A stretch of DNA of 64,000 bases from Bacteroidia bacterium (GTDB lineage Bacteria > Bacteroidota > Bacteroidia > SpSt-205), in the NCBI GenBank assembly GCA_026003215.1, contig BPGV01000001.1, positions 523,570 through 587,569 on the forward strand, given 5' to 3'. Below, one piece after another: positions 35,490-43,020 of the stretch (the first letter of the stretch is position 1; each line of letters begins with the position of its first letter). The notes under the pieces were generated by a model, which saw only the letters and a program-made list of their open reading frames with translations, was not told the origin of the DNA and searched no databases. The position numbers and the translations under genes are program-made.

Positions 35490-35579
35490 AGCGGCGCTTT
35501 GCGCCGCTTGGGGCTGGGCGGCGGCCTTGAGGCCGCCGCCCAGCCCGGGGGCGCCGCCGCCGCAGGCGGCGGCGCCCCC
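35489..35579. repeat. Three tandem perfect GC-rich hairpins
   Basis: Hairpin 1: 35489-35497 with 35501-35509 (9 bp, loop TTT). Hairpin 2: 35511-35526 with 35531-35546 (16 bp, loop TTGA). Hairpin 3: 35547-35561 with 35565-35579 (15 bp, loop GCA). All stems are perfect, and they follow each other with 0-1 base between. No T run follows, so they are not simple rho-independent terminators on the plus strand. They begin at the tpx stop codon. The region also keeps an open frame into the methyltransferase, which I regard as an artefact of GC richness. Confidence 0.85.
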
Positions 35580-35581
35580 TA

Positions 35582-35595
35582 CTAAAAAACCCCTT
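35582..35595 (+). repeat. 14-bp direct repeat, left copy
   Basis: CTAAAAAACCCCTT, identical to 36345-36358. The two copies bracket the methyltransferase gene, the second overlapping its stop codon. Confidence 0.7.
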
Positions 35596-35613
35596 CCTCT
35601 CCTCACCCTCTCC

Positions 35614-36348
35614 ATGACTTCCTACTTTGCTCAGATTAGCGCCCTCTATCGCCAAGCGCGCCCTACTTATCCCCCTCCCCTCTTCCAGTGGATAGCTCAC
35701 AAAGCCCCGGCCCGGCACCTCCTCTGGGAGCCTGGCTGCGGTAGCGGCCAAGCCACCCTCTCCTTAGCCCAGTACTTCCACAAAGTCATAGCCACCGACC
35801 CCAGCCCGGAGCAGCTGCGAGAAGCCCCACCCCACCCCCACATCGCCTACCGCTGCGAACCCGCCGAACGCCCCTCTCTCCACCCTCAGAGCGCCGACGC
35901 GATCGCCGTAGCCCAGGCTTACCACTGGTTTGACCAAGAAGCCTTTTGGCAGGCGGTGGCACAAGTAGCCAAGCCAGGCGCCCTCATCGCTGTATGGGGC
36001 TATGGCGACTGCTTCTCACCCAATCCTCACCTCCAAGCGTTCCTCCAAGAAGCCCACACCCAAGTGGATCCTTACTGGCCCCCCGAAAGACACCATATCC
36101 AAACCGCTTATCAAGAGCTGCCCTTTCCCCTCCCCAAACTTCCCACACCCACTTGGCCTATGGAAGCCGTTTGGCCTGTAGAGCGGATTTTAGCCTATAT
36201 TTACACCTGGTCAGCGTTACGCCGCTGGAAAGAGGGGGAAGGGTGGTTTCAGGCTTTTGCGCAGGAGGTTTTAGGTACCTTCGGTGAGGGTACAGCGTTG
36301 CCTTTGGCTTGGCCCTTCTTCTTGCGGGCAGGCTACTGGGAGGGCTAA
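35614..36348 (+). CDS. Class I SAM-dependent methyltransferase
   Basis: A 244-residue Rossmann-fold methyltransferase. SAM-binding motif I is LLWEPGCGSGQATLSLA (about 35-51). Acidic motif ATDPSPEQL and the AQAYHWFD segment followed by AKPGALIAVWGYG resemble the trans-aconitate methyltransferase-like group (Methyltransf_11). The real substrate is unknown. ATG 35614 is chosen because the open frame further upstream runs only through the GC-rich hairpins and gives a Pro-rich segment without family resemblance. It is bracketed by 14-bp direct repeats, and it converges on ettA with 8 bases between. Confidence 0.8.
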   Translation: MTSYFAQISALYRQARPTYPPPLFQWIAHKAPARHLLWEPGCGSGQATLSLAQYFHKVIATDPSPEQLREAPPHPHIAYRCEPAERPSLHPQSADAIAVAQAYHWFDQEAFWQAVAQVAKPGALIAVWGYGDCFSPNPHLQAFLQEAHTQVDPYWPPERHHIQTAYQELPFPLPKLPTPTWPMEAVWPVERILAYIYTWSALRRWKEGEGWFQAFAQEVLGTFGEGTALPLAWPFFLRAGYWEG

Positions 36349-36358
36349 AAAACCCCTT
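36345..36358 (+). repeat. 14-bp direct repeat, right copy
   Basis: CTAAAAAACCCCTT, same as 35582-35595. It includes the TAA stop of the methyltransferase (36346-36348) and the last two bases reach the end of ettA. Confidence 0.7.
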
Positions 36359-38015
36359 AGCTCCCTACGCTACGCAGCCGACGATAAAAGTGTTTGACGG
36401 TCGGGCGCTTCACCAGCCGAGGGCGCCATATAGTTTCGTAGTCGGACCAGCTCCCCTCCACAAAAAAGACGCCTTCACCGGGCTCAAACGCTAAAATATG
36501 CGTAGCTACCCTATCCAAAAACCACCTATCGTGAGAAATAATGAGCGCTGCCCCCGTAAAGTCCTCTAACGCTTCCTCCAGCGCCCGGATGGTATGTACA
36601 TCCAAGTCGTTGGTAGGCTCGTCTAATAAAAGCAGGTTAGCGCCTTGCTGGAAGCTGTAAGCGAGATGGAAGCGCATTTTTTCGCCGCCGGAGAGGTCGC
36701 CAATCCGCTTTTCCTGGTCAGCCCCGGTGAAGCCAAACCGCGCCAAATACGAACGCACATGAAGGTTCCTGCCCGCTACTTGGAGGTATTCTGCCCCACC
36801 GGAGAGCTGCTCCAGGAGTTTTTTGGTAGGGTCCAACACCCGATGCTCTTGGTCTACGTAGGCAATCACCGCCTTAGGGGAGACGGTGAGCGTGCCGGCC
36901 GTAGGTTGGAGTTCGCCGGTGATGAGGCGGAAAAGCGAGGTTTTACCGGCGCCATTAGGGCCTATAATCCCTACGATGCCGCCCCGGGGCACCGCAAAAG
37001 AAAGGTCTTTGAAGAGCACGCGCTCGCCCAGTTGCAGGGTAAGGTTTTTCGCTTCTAAGGCCCACTCGCCCAAAGGTGGCCCGGGGGCAATGAATATCTC
37101 CTTGTCTTCTCGGCTATGTCTCTCGTAAGCCGCTAAGCGCGCCTTACGCTGGGTCTCTCTGTCCTTAGGGGACATCCGTATCCAATCCAGCTCGCGCTGG
37201 AGGGCCTTCTGCCGCTCGGGCGAAGCATTTTCTCGCTTGAGCTGTTCCTCTTTTTGCCTAAGCCAGCTGGAGTAGTTGCCTTTCCAAGGAACGCCGCGCC
37301 CATGGTCCAGTTCTAATATCCACTCGGCCACTTTTTCTAAAAAATATCGGTCGTGGGTCACGGCTATCACCGTTCCTTGATATTGTTGGAGGTGGGCTTC
37401 CAGCCAGGCCACCGCCTCCGCATCTAAGTGGTTAGTGGGTTCATCGAGGAGGAGGATGTCCGGCTCTTGGATAAGCAAGCGGGCTAAGGCCAAGCGGCGC
37501 TTCTCCCCGCCGGAGAGGACCTTCACGGGTGCATCCGGCGGCGGACACCGCAATGCTTCCATCGCCTGCTGGATATAACTGTCTATGTTCCAGCCATCTG
37601 CTGCTTCTATTTGCTCTTGGAGGCGGGCTTGTTCTTCTAAGAGGGTGTTCATTTCTTCGTCACTCAGCGGTTCGGCAAAACGCATGCTTATCTCCTCATA
37701 CCGCCGGAGCAGGTCATACACCTCGTGGGCCCCTTCCCGCACAATAGCTATGGCCTGTTTTTCTGGATCTAAGTGGGGTTCTTGGGAAAGGTAGCCCAGG
37801 GTATATCCCGGTGAGAGTTTGGCTTCTCCCTGAAAGTCCTGATCTACGTCGGCCATGATGCGTAGCAGGGTACTTTTGCCAGAACCATTCGGTCCTACGA
37901 CGCCTATCTTAGCACCATAAAAGTACGATAGCGAAATATCCCGCAAGATATAGCGATTTGGGGGGATAATCTTGGATACTCTTACCATCGTGTAGATTAC
38001 CTTCTCGCTGGCCAT
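36357..38015 (-). CDS. ettA: Energy-dependent translational throttle ABC-F protein
   Basis: A 552-residue cytoplasmic ABC-F ATPase that binds the ribosomal E site and gates translation by energy state. Two ABC domains are present: Walker [10 protein letters not shown] with [14 protein letters not shown] and [11 protein letters not shown], then GPNGAGKTS with [11 protein letters not shown] and [11 protein letters not shown]. The linker has the arm typical of EttA ([19 protein letters not shown]). Start 38015 gives the family N-terminus [10 protein letters not shown] and lies 4 bases after a -7 box. No membrane domains are present. Confidence 0.95.
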   Translation of the reverse strand: MASEKVIYTMVRVSKIIPPNRYILRDISLSYFYGAKIGVVGPNGSGKSTLLRIMADVDQDFQGEAKLSPGYTLGYLSQEPHLDPEKQAIAIVREGAHEVYDLLRRYEEISMRFAEPLSDEEMNTLLEEQARLQEQIEAADGWNIDSYIQQAMEALRCPPPDAPVKVLSGGEKRRLALARLLIQEPDILLLDEPTNHLDAEAVAWLEAHLQQYQGTVIAVTHDRYFLEKVAEWILELDHGRGVPWKGNYSSWLRQKEEQLKRENASPERQKALQRELDWIRMSPKDRETQRKARLAAYERHSREDKEIFIAPGPPLGEWALEAKNLTLQLGERVLFKDLSFAVPRGGIVGIIGPNGAGKTSLFRLITGELQPTAGTLTVSPKAVIAYVDQEHRVLDPTKKLLEQLSGGAEYLQVAGRNLHVRSYLARFGFTGADQEKRIGDLSGGEKMRFHLAYSFQQGANLLLLDEPTNDLDVHTIRALEEALEDFTGAALIISHDRWFLDRVATHILAFEPGEGVFFVEGSWSDYETIWRPRLVKRPTVKHFYRRLRSVGS

Positions 38016-38019
38016 GGGG

Positions 38020-38027
38020 CAAAAGTA
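38020..38027 (-). promoter_or_regulatory. Bacteroidota -7 element TAnnTTTG
   Basis: Exact TACTTTTG on the minus strand, 4 bases before ettA ATG 38015. Diverges from the transketolase promoter at 38048. Confidence 0.65.
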
Positions 38028-38047
38028 CAGCGGCACCGATTACCCCC

Positions 38048-38055
38048 TAACTTTG
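38048..38055 (+). promoter_or_regulatory. Bacteroidota -7 element TAnnTTTG
   Basis: Exact TAACTTTG, 6 bases before ATG 38062. It favours that start over an in-frame ATG at 38014, which would overlap the ettA start. Confidence 0.65.
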
Positions 38056-38061
38056 GCGCAG

Positions 38062-38907
38062 ATGGACATACCTACCTTGGAAAAGATAGCCGCTCAAGTA
38101 CGACGCGACGCCGTACGCATGATATACCAGGTGCAATCCGGCCATCCGGGCGGCGCCTTAGGGGCAGCCGACCTCTTTGTAGCCCTCTACTTTGCGCACA
38201 TGAGGCACACGCCAGACCCTTTCTCCCCCACGGGCGATGGAGAAGATGTCTTCATACTCTCTAATGGGCACATTTGCGCTTCCTGGTATGCTGTGCTGGC
38301 GCGCAGCGGGTACTTTCCCATTCAGGAACTCAGTACCTTCCGCAAGATAAACAGCCGTCTCCAGGGCCATCCCGCTACCAAAGAGCACCTGCCGGGCGTA
38401 CGAATCGCCACCGGCTCCTTAGGACAGGGGCTTTCCGTAGCCATAGGCATCGCCCTGGGAAAAAAGCTCAAGGGAGACCCTCACCGAGTCTATGTCATGA
38501 TAGGCGATGGCGAAGCCAACGAAGGCCAGATCTGGGAAGCGGCCCTCTTTGCTGCCCACCACAAGGTAGATAACCTCATCGCTATCCTGGACCGAAACTA
38601 CAAGCAAATAGACGGGGACACCCGAGAAGTACTTAGCACAGACCCTATGGAAGACAAATGGCGGGCCTTCGGCTGGGAAGTGCTTTCCCTCCATGACCCG
38701 CACCATTTCCCCACTATCTTGCAAACCTTAGAGGAAGCCCGCCAACGCTCCGGTGCCGGAAAGCCCCTCATCATCATAGCATACACCACCATGGGTAAAG
38801 GCGTAGACTTTATGGAAAACGACTATCGCTGGCATGGCAAGGCCCCCGGTCCCCAAGAGTTTGAAAGAGCTATCGCCCAGCTTCCCGAAACCCTACAAGA
38901 CTTTTAA
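38062..38907 (+). CDS. Transketolase, N-terminal subunit
   Basis: A 281-residue protein holding the thiamine-diphosphate (pyrophosphate) binding half of transketolase. Seen: SGHPGGALGAADL, GSLGQGLS and the metal motif GDGEANEGQIWEAA with DRNYKQIDG. With the next gene it makes a two-subunit enzyme that moves two-carbon units in the pentose phosphate pathway. Split transketolases are common in Bacteroidota and archaea. The second subunit gene begins 2 bases after its stop, so they are cotranslated. Confidence 0.92.
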   Translation: MDIPTLEKIAAQVRRDAVRMIYQVQSGHPGGALGAADLFVALYFAHMRHTPDPFSPTGDGEDVFILSNGHICASWYAVLARSGYFPIQELSTFRKINSRLQGHPATKEHLPGVRIATGSLGQGLSVAIGIALGKKLKGDPHRVYVMIGDGEANEGQIWEAALFAAHHKVDNLIAILDRNYKQIDGDTREVLSTDPMEDKWRAFGWEVLSLHDPHHFPTILQTLEEARQRSGAGKPLIIIAYTTMGKGVDFMENDYRWHGKAPGPQEFERAIAQLPETLQDF

Positions 38908-38909
38908 CC

Positions 38910-39872
38910 ATGCGGCCCCGATATACCTCTACAGGAGACAAAGACACCCGCTCGGGCTTTGGAGCAGGCTTAGTAGAAGCCGCAGAGAAGGACCCCCGCA
39001 TCGTAGCCCTGAGCGCCGATCTCATGAGTTCCGTAAAAATGGATGCCTTCGCTAAGAAGTATCCTCATCGCTTTTTCCAGTGTGGCGTAGCCGAAGCGAA
39101 CATGATAGGCGTAGCTGCGGGATTAGCTACAGTAGGGTTTATTCCCTTTGTAGGTACCTTTGCCAACTTTGCTACGGGAAGGGTCTACGACCAGATTCGG
39201 CAGAGTGTGTGCTATTCAGGAAAGAATGTAAAGATTGCGGCTTCGCATGCGGGGCTCACATTGGGAGAAGATGGCGCTACCCACCAAATGTTAGAAGACA
39301 TAGGCCTTATGCGGGGCCTGCCAGGGATGACGGTACTCAGCCCCTGTGATTATAACCAGACGCGTTTAGCGACCTTGGCGGCAGCGCAGTGGGATGGGCC
39401 AGTCTATCTGCGCTTTGGCCGGCCCCCGGTGCCGAATTTCACCCCTGCCGAAGACCCCTCCTTCCAAATCGGCAAAATCCAAGTCCTTCTGGACGGCAAG
39501 GATGGGGTCATCTTCGCTACGGGGCACATGGTGTGGCACGCCCTCCAAGCCAGCTACGCCTTAGAAGAAAAAGGCCTCTCTATCGCCGTCATCAACGTCC
39601 ATACCCTCAAGCCCTTAGACAAAGAAGGCATCGCCGCCTGGTTAGAACGCTCCCCCATCATCGTCACCGCCGAGGAGCACCAAATCCATAACGGCTTAGG
39701 GGATGCCATCAGCCATGTAGCGACTGAGTACTGCCCCCGGTGCATCCACCGCATAGCGGTACAGGATACCTTTGGGGAGAGCGGCAAGCCCGACGAACTC
39801 TTAGAAAAATACGGCCTAAACACCCGTCATATTATTGCAGCCATAGAAAAAGTCCTCCACACCCTAAAATGA
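38910..39872 (+). CDS. Transketolase, C-terminal subunit
   Basis: A 320-residue protein with the pyrimidine-binding and C-terminal domains of transketolase. The catalytic Glu is in GVAEANMIG, TFANFATGRVYDQIR and SHAGLTLGEDGATHQ follow, and the C-terminal domain (about 190-315) has GHMVWHALQA and TAEEHQIHNGLG. It complements the preceding subunit. Its stop overlaps the folK start as ATGA (39869-39872). Confidence 0.92.
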   Translation: MRPRYTSTGDKDTRSGFGAGLVEAAEKDPRIVALSADLMSSVKMDAFAKKYPHRFFQCGVAEANMIGVAAGLATVGFIPFVGTFANFATGRVYDQIRQSVCYSGKNVKIAASHAGLTLGEDGATHQMLEDIGLMRGLPGMTVLSPCDYNQTRLATLAAAQWDGPVYLRFGRPPVPNFTPAEDPSFQIGKIQVLLDGKDGVIFATGHMVWHALQASYALEEKGLSIAVINVHTLKPLDKEGIAAWLERSPIIVTAEEHQIHNGLGDAISHVATEYCPRCIHRIAVQDTFGESGKPDELLEKYGLNTRHIIAAIEKVLHTLK

Positions 39873-40474
39873 TTTTCATCGGTGTCGGAAGTAACTTAGG
39901 CGATCGTTGGCAAGCCTTGTCTACGGCCTGGCAGCTCCTGGAAGAGGCAGGTATTGTGGTGATAGCGAGTTCGCCTGTTTATGAAACACTACCTTGGGGA
40001 GAAACCGACCAACCCCTCTATCTAAATGCCGTCTGGCAGGTAGCAACCCCGCTCTCCCCCGAAACGCTTTTAGCCACCTTGCAAAAGATAGAGCGCTACT
40101 TAGGCCGTCCTACGCAGCTGCGCACGCGCTGGGGTGCTCGGGTGATTGATTTGGATATTTTGGCTTACGGGCAGGAAACGCGCGAGACGCCCACGCTTAC
40201 CCTACCGCATCCGTGGATACCTCATCGAGCCTTTGTGTTAGGGCCATGGAACGACCTTACGCCGTACTTTTACCTCTCCTCATGGCAAGCTACGGTACAC
40301 GAGCTTTGGCAGCGCTGCTGCTCATCGCATTGGGGTCAGCCTGTAGATCCTCCACCCCAACTGCCCCTGCCACCGATACGCTCCATGCCGACACCACGGC
40401 CTGGACCACTTACCTTGCCCGTAGCCTCCAAGCCTTTGAACGCGGTGACACCCTCCACGCCTTCCAAGCCTTAG
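39869..40474 (+). CDS. folK: 2-amino-4-hydroxy-6-hydroxymethyldihydropteridine pyrophosphokinase
   Basis: A 201-residue HPPK that pyrophosphorylates the pterin precursor in folate synthesis. Motifs: MIFIGVGSNLGDRWQALS (1-18), ETDQPLYLNAVW, and RTRWGARVIDLDILAYG (catalytic Asp pair), then LPHPWIPHRAFVLGPWND. The family normally ends near residue 155-160 (HELWQ here). The remaining ~45 residues are Pro-rich and read from within the following lipoprotein gene in another frame, so an original stop was probably lost. Start 39869 overlaps the transketolase stop. The overlap with the next gene is about 190 bases. Confidence 0.9.
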   Translation: MIFIGVGSNLGDRWQALSTAWQLLEEAGIVVIASSPVYETLPWGETDQPLYLNAVWQVATPLSPETLLATLQKIERYLGRPTQLRTRWGARVIDLDILAYGQETRETPTLTLPHPWIPHRAFVLGPWNDLTPYFYLSSWQATVHELWQRCCSSHWGQPVDPPPQLPLPPIRSMPTPRPGPLTLPVASKPLNAVTPSTPSKP

Positions 40475-41322
40475 ACTCCGCTTTAACCCGAGACAGCACC
40501 CAACCCTACCTCTACGAACTCAAGGGATTTTACCACTATACCCGCGGCCAAGACACTCTGGCCCTTCGGTACTACCATCGGGCCATAGAACTGGGGGGCA
40601 GCCGCCCGGAGCTGCATTACCGCATCGGCGCGGCCTACCTGACCCAGCAGCGCTGGCAAGAAGCTTATCACCATTTCCGCAAAGCCCTCCAAGCCGATAG
40701 CGCCAACCCCGAAGTATGGACCTCCTTAGGGCTATGGGCCTACCAGCAAAAAAACTATCGCCAAGCCGCAGCCTTCTGGAAGGAAGCCTTCCGACGCGAC
40801 TCTTCCCTCCAGAGTAAAGCGCGTACTTTCTTGTACGACCTCTACCTCAACGAGCTGGGCCAGCCCGAAACCGCCAAAAAGTACTACTTAGACCCCTATT
40901 GGCGGCTCCACCGCTTTGACCCTCTCCTCAACTTCCAGCTGGGCAACTACTTCCTCAAAAAGTTAGAAGCCAAACGCCAGGCCGGCTTACCCATCCAAGC
41001 CTGGGCTACCGAGGCCTTCCAGGCTACCCAGGCGTACAGCCAAGCTATCCTGGCACATCCCAGTTACGCGCAGGCATACTACAACCGAGGCTATGTCTAT
41101 TTCCTCACAGGCAAGTACGACCGCGCTTTGGAGGACTTCTCCCGTGCCGCAGAGCTGAATCCTAAGGATGCCCGCGCCCACTTCATGCAAGGAAGCTTGT
41201 ATGAACTACGGGGAGACACCCTAAGAGCCCTGCAGGCCTATCAGCGAACCTTAGCTTTGGACCCTACCTTTCCAGAAGCCCAAAAAGCCCTCCAAGAACT
41301 CCAAACGAAAAAAGGGCGGTAG
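40282..41322 (+). CDS. TPR-repeat lipoprotein
   Basis: A 346-residue lipoprotein with signal MASYGTRALAALLLIALGSA and acylated Cys21. At least six TPR units follow (for example YLYELKGFYHYTRGQDTLAL, and YAQAYYNRGYVYFLTGKYDR near the end), so it should be a protein-binding scaffold in the periplasm or on the outer membrane. Start 40282 is preferred over in-frame ATG at 40246 because it gives a normal signal length; the choice is not certain. Its first 193 bases overlap the folK reading frame. A TACTTTTA sequence (one mismatch to the -7 consensus) lies at 40265-40272. Confidence 0.8.
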   Translation: MASYGTRALAALLLIALGSACRSSTPTAPATDTLHADTTAWTTYLARSLQAFERGDTLHAFQALDSALTRDSTQPYLYELKGFYHYTRGQDTLALRYYHRAIELGGSRPELHYRIGAAYLTQQRWQEAYHHFRKALQADSANPEVWTSLGLWAYQQKNYRQAAAFWKEAFRRDSSLQSKARTFLYDLYLNELGQPETAKKYYLDPYWRLHRFDPLLNFQLGNYFLKKLEAKRQAGLPIQAWATEAFQATQAYSQAILAHPSYAQAYYNRGYVYFLTGKYDRALEDFSRAAELNPKDARAHFMQGSLYELRGDTLRALQAYQRTLALDPTFPEAQKALQELQTKKGR

Positions 41323-41340
41323 CCGGGAAGCCACCGCCCT
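41308..41340 (-). terminator. Intrinsic terminator for the minus-strand T9SS gene
   Basis: Read on the minus strand, a GC-rich hairpin (stem 41333-41339 with 41314-41320, extended inward with one mismatch) is followed by a T6 run at 41313-41308. It lies just after the stop of the gene at 41363. The stop codon of the converging TPR lipoprotein is inside the stem. Confidence 0.7.
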
Positions 41341-41362
41341 AACAAGCTACTCGCTCAGGGCG

Positions 41363-42946
41363 TTATTCAAGCCAGACGCGCTCGGTCCAGCTTTGTCCTT
41401 CTCCTTGCACTTGCACCAGTAGGATGCCTCGGGCACCCACCAGCAGCCGTTCTACCCGTCCACCTTCTATACGGCTCTCCGCAAGCTTACGGCCTTGCAC
41501 ATCATACACCCGCACCGCATAAGTACCTCCCTGCGGCACAAAAACCTCTATCCCTCCCTCTCTGGCTTGCAACGCGGGCTTGCTTCCTGCTGCCCCAAGC
41601 GCCGTGGTAGCATCTAAGGTTACCTGAATAGTACGAGAACACCACACCGGAGAAGAAGTCATTACCGGTAGAGGGTTCGTAACCTTGAGGGTTAGCGTGT
41701 GCGAACCTGGCGTGAGATTAACAGATATCCCCGAAGAAGTACCCACAGGCATTCCATCTAACTGCCACTCGTAGGCTAAGTTAAAGGGATTATTAGAGCA
41801 AAGGTTATTCGCATCGCGCGCCTGAAAGAGAGCCGAGCCCGGCGGCACGCTAATAGTCTGACCATGGCTGTAATCTACACCGCCGTACTGAACAAGAGGA
41901 GAGGGCTCCAGATTATAGTAATACTCATAGGTAACTGTATCAGATGCAGCCGAGGTGTCGACACATGTAGTAGAGAGCGATGGGTATGCCGGGTGCGCAT
42001 AAAGTCCCTGAGCCACAACCTTTAGCTGCAGGGCTATATATCCTTGGGCATAATCAGTGGAAGTCGGGGTAAGCCAAGGCAAGGAACCACTAAACGTACC
42101 TGAGGAAGATGTCTGAGTCATGTTGGACCAAAGTGAGCCGTTCTTATACCACTCCTCGCGGAAAAGATACGTAACGGGATTCCTATTGTCATTAGCGGTG
42201 TCTGAGGCAGTATACCAGTAACCCATAGGGAGCGGATAGCAGACACCTTCTGGCTGTGCCTGGGTACTCAGATCCAGTGCCGGGAGGGACCGTACCCGCT
42301 CCACAGCCCATATCTCCAAATAGAGGCTATCTACAGAGCCAGGCCCACCGTTGTCATGCGTGTAGATAAAGTACACCTCATCCCCTGCCGCTAAACGGAG
42401 GGTATCCGCGAGGGGAGCTCCCCATCCTCCCCCTGTCCCACTCTTGAATAAAGTAGAGGTTTGATAGCCTGTTACATAAGCCGTCCCAGGCCCGTTGAAG
42501 CCAGCACCATACCCCAAACCCACCCAGCTACCTCCTCGAAAAATAACCCAATTACCCATATGGTCGTCATACGAGTTTTCCAAAAGTGCTATGGTATCTC
42601 CTACTGTAGCATTGAGGATATAGAGCCGATGTCCTACGGGGAACTGCCCATCTCCGCCATCATCATGATAGGCAAAATGCACCTGCAAGGTGTCCAAGCA
42701 GCGAGGCAGGGTGAGCTTCCAGACTACGTCCGGGCCGGTGTTGAGATTGTGGTCGTTGGTTCGCTGGCGGGTAGAGTCAAAAGTGCTCCATGACCACCAT
42801 CGCAAACCGGACCCTTGCTGCGGCGGCCCCCCAAAAAGGGCATTTGTGATGTTGTACGCCGTACTCATAGACTCGCCAGTCTGCGCCAGGGCGAACCCAA
42901 ATAGGCTCAAGCCCATGGACCATCTTACAGACCTCAGCATAAGCAT
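41363..42946 (-). CDS. Secreted T9SS protein with Ig-like domains
   Basis: A 527-residue protein. A signal peptide ends near FGFALAQ (about residue 22). The N-terminal beta-rich module (about 25-225) contains VHFAYHDDGGDGQF and could be a carbohydrate- or metal-binding jelly roll; Ig-like/PKD-type segments follow (about 230-440). The C-terminal type A T9SS domain (about 450-527) contains GTYAVRVYDVQGRKLAES and ARGILLVQVQ. No enzyme motif is seen. It is a single gene with a terminator downstream and no exact -7 box close to its ATG. The substrate or partner is unknown. Confidence 0.75.
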   Translation of the reverse strand: MLMLRSVRWSMGLSLFGFALAQTGESMSTAYNITNALFGGPPQQGSGLRWWSWSTFDSTRQRTNDHNLNTGPDVVWKLTLPRCLDTLQVHFAYHDDGGDGQFPVGHRLYILNATVGDTIALLENSYDDHMGNWVIFRGGSWVGLGYGAGFNGPGTAYVTGYQTSTLFKSGTGGGWGAPLADTLRLAAGDEVYFIYTHDNGGPGSVDSLYLEIWAVERVRSLPALDLSTQAQPEGVCYPLPMGYWYTASDTANDNRNPVTYLFREEWYKNGSLWSNMTQTSSSGTFSGSLPWLTPTSTDYAQGYIALQLKVVAQGLYAHPAYPSLSTTCVDTSAASDTVTYEYYYNLEPSPLVQYGGVDYSHGQTISVPPGSALFQARDANNLCSNNPFNLAYEWQLDGMPVGTSSGISVNLTPGSHTLTLKVTNPLPVMTSSPVWCSRTIQVTLDATTALGAAGSKPALQAREGGIEVFVPQGGTYAVRVYDVQGRKLAESRIEGGRVERLLVGARGILLVQVQGEGQSWTERVWLE

Positions 42947-43020
42947 AATAATAGTTAGTTTATCCTAATATACGCTCCGTGCTGAGGGGTCAGTTGCAGA
43001 TTCTTGCCTAAAGTTGGGAT

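Noticed and set aside
35527-35613. Upstream extension of the methyltransferase into the hairpins
   Set aside because: The extra residues are Pro/Ala filler from GC-rich hairpin DNA; the family N-terminus starts at 35614.
36338-36365. Bulged hairpin between the methyltransferase and ettA as a terminator
   Set aside because: The stem is broken by a two-base bulge and has an A-rich loop; too weak to call.
38014-38061. Upstream ATG of the transketolase N-terminal subunit
   Set aside because: Using it would overlap the ettA start and place the exact -7 box inside the coding region; the family N-terminus does not need it.
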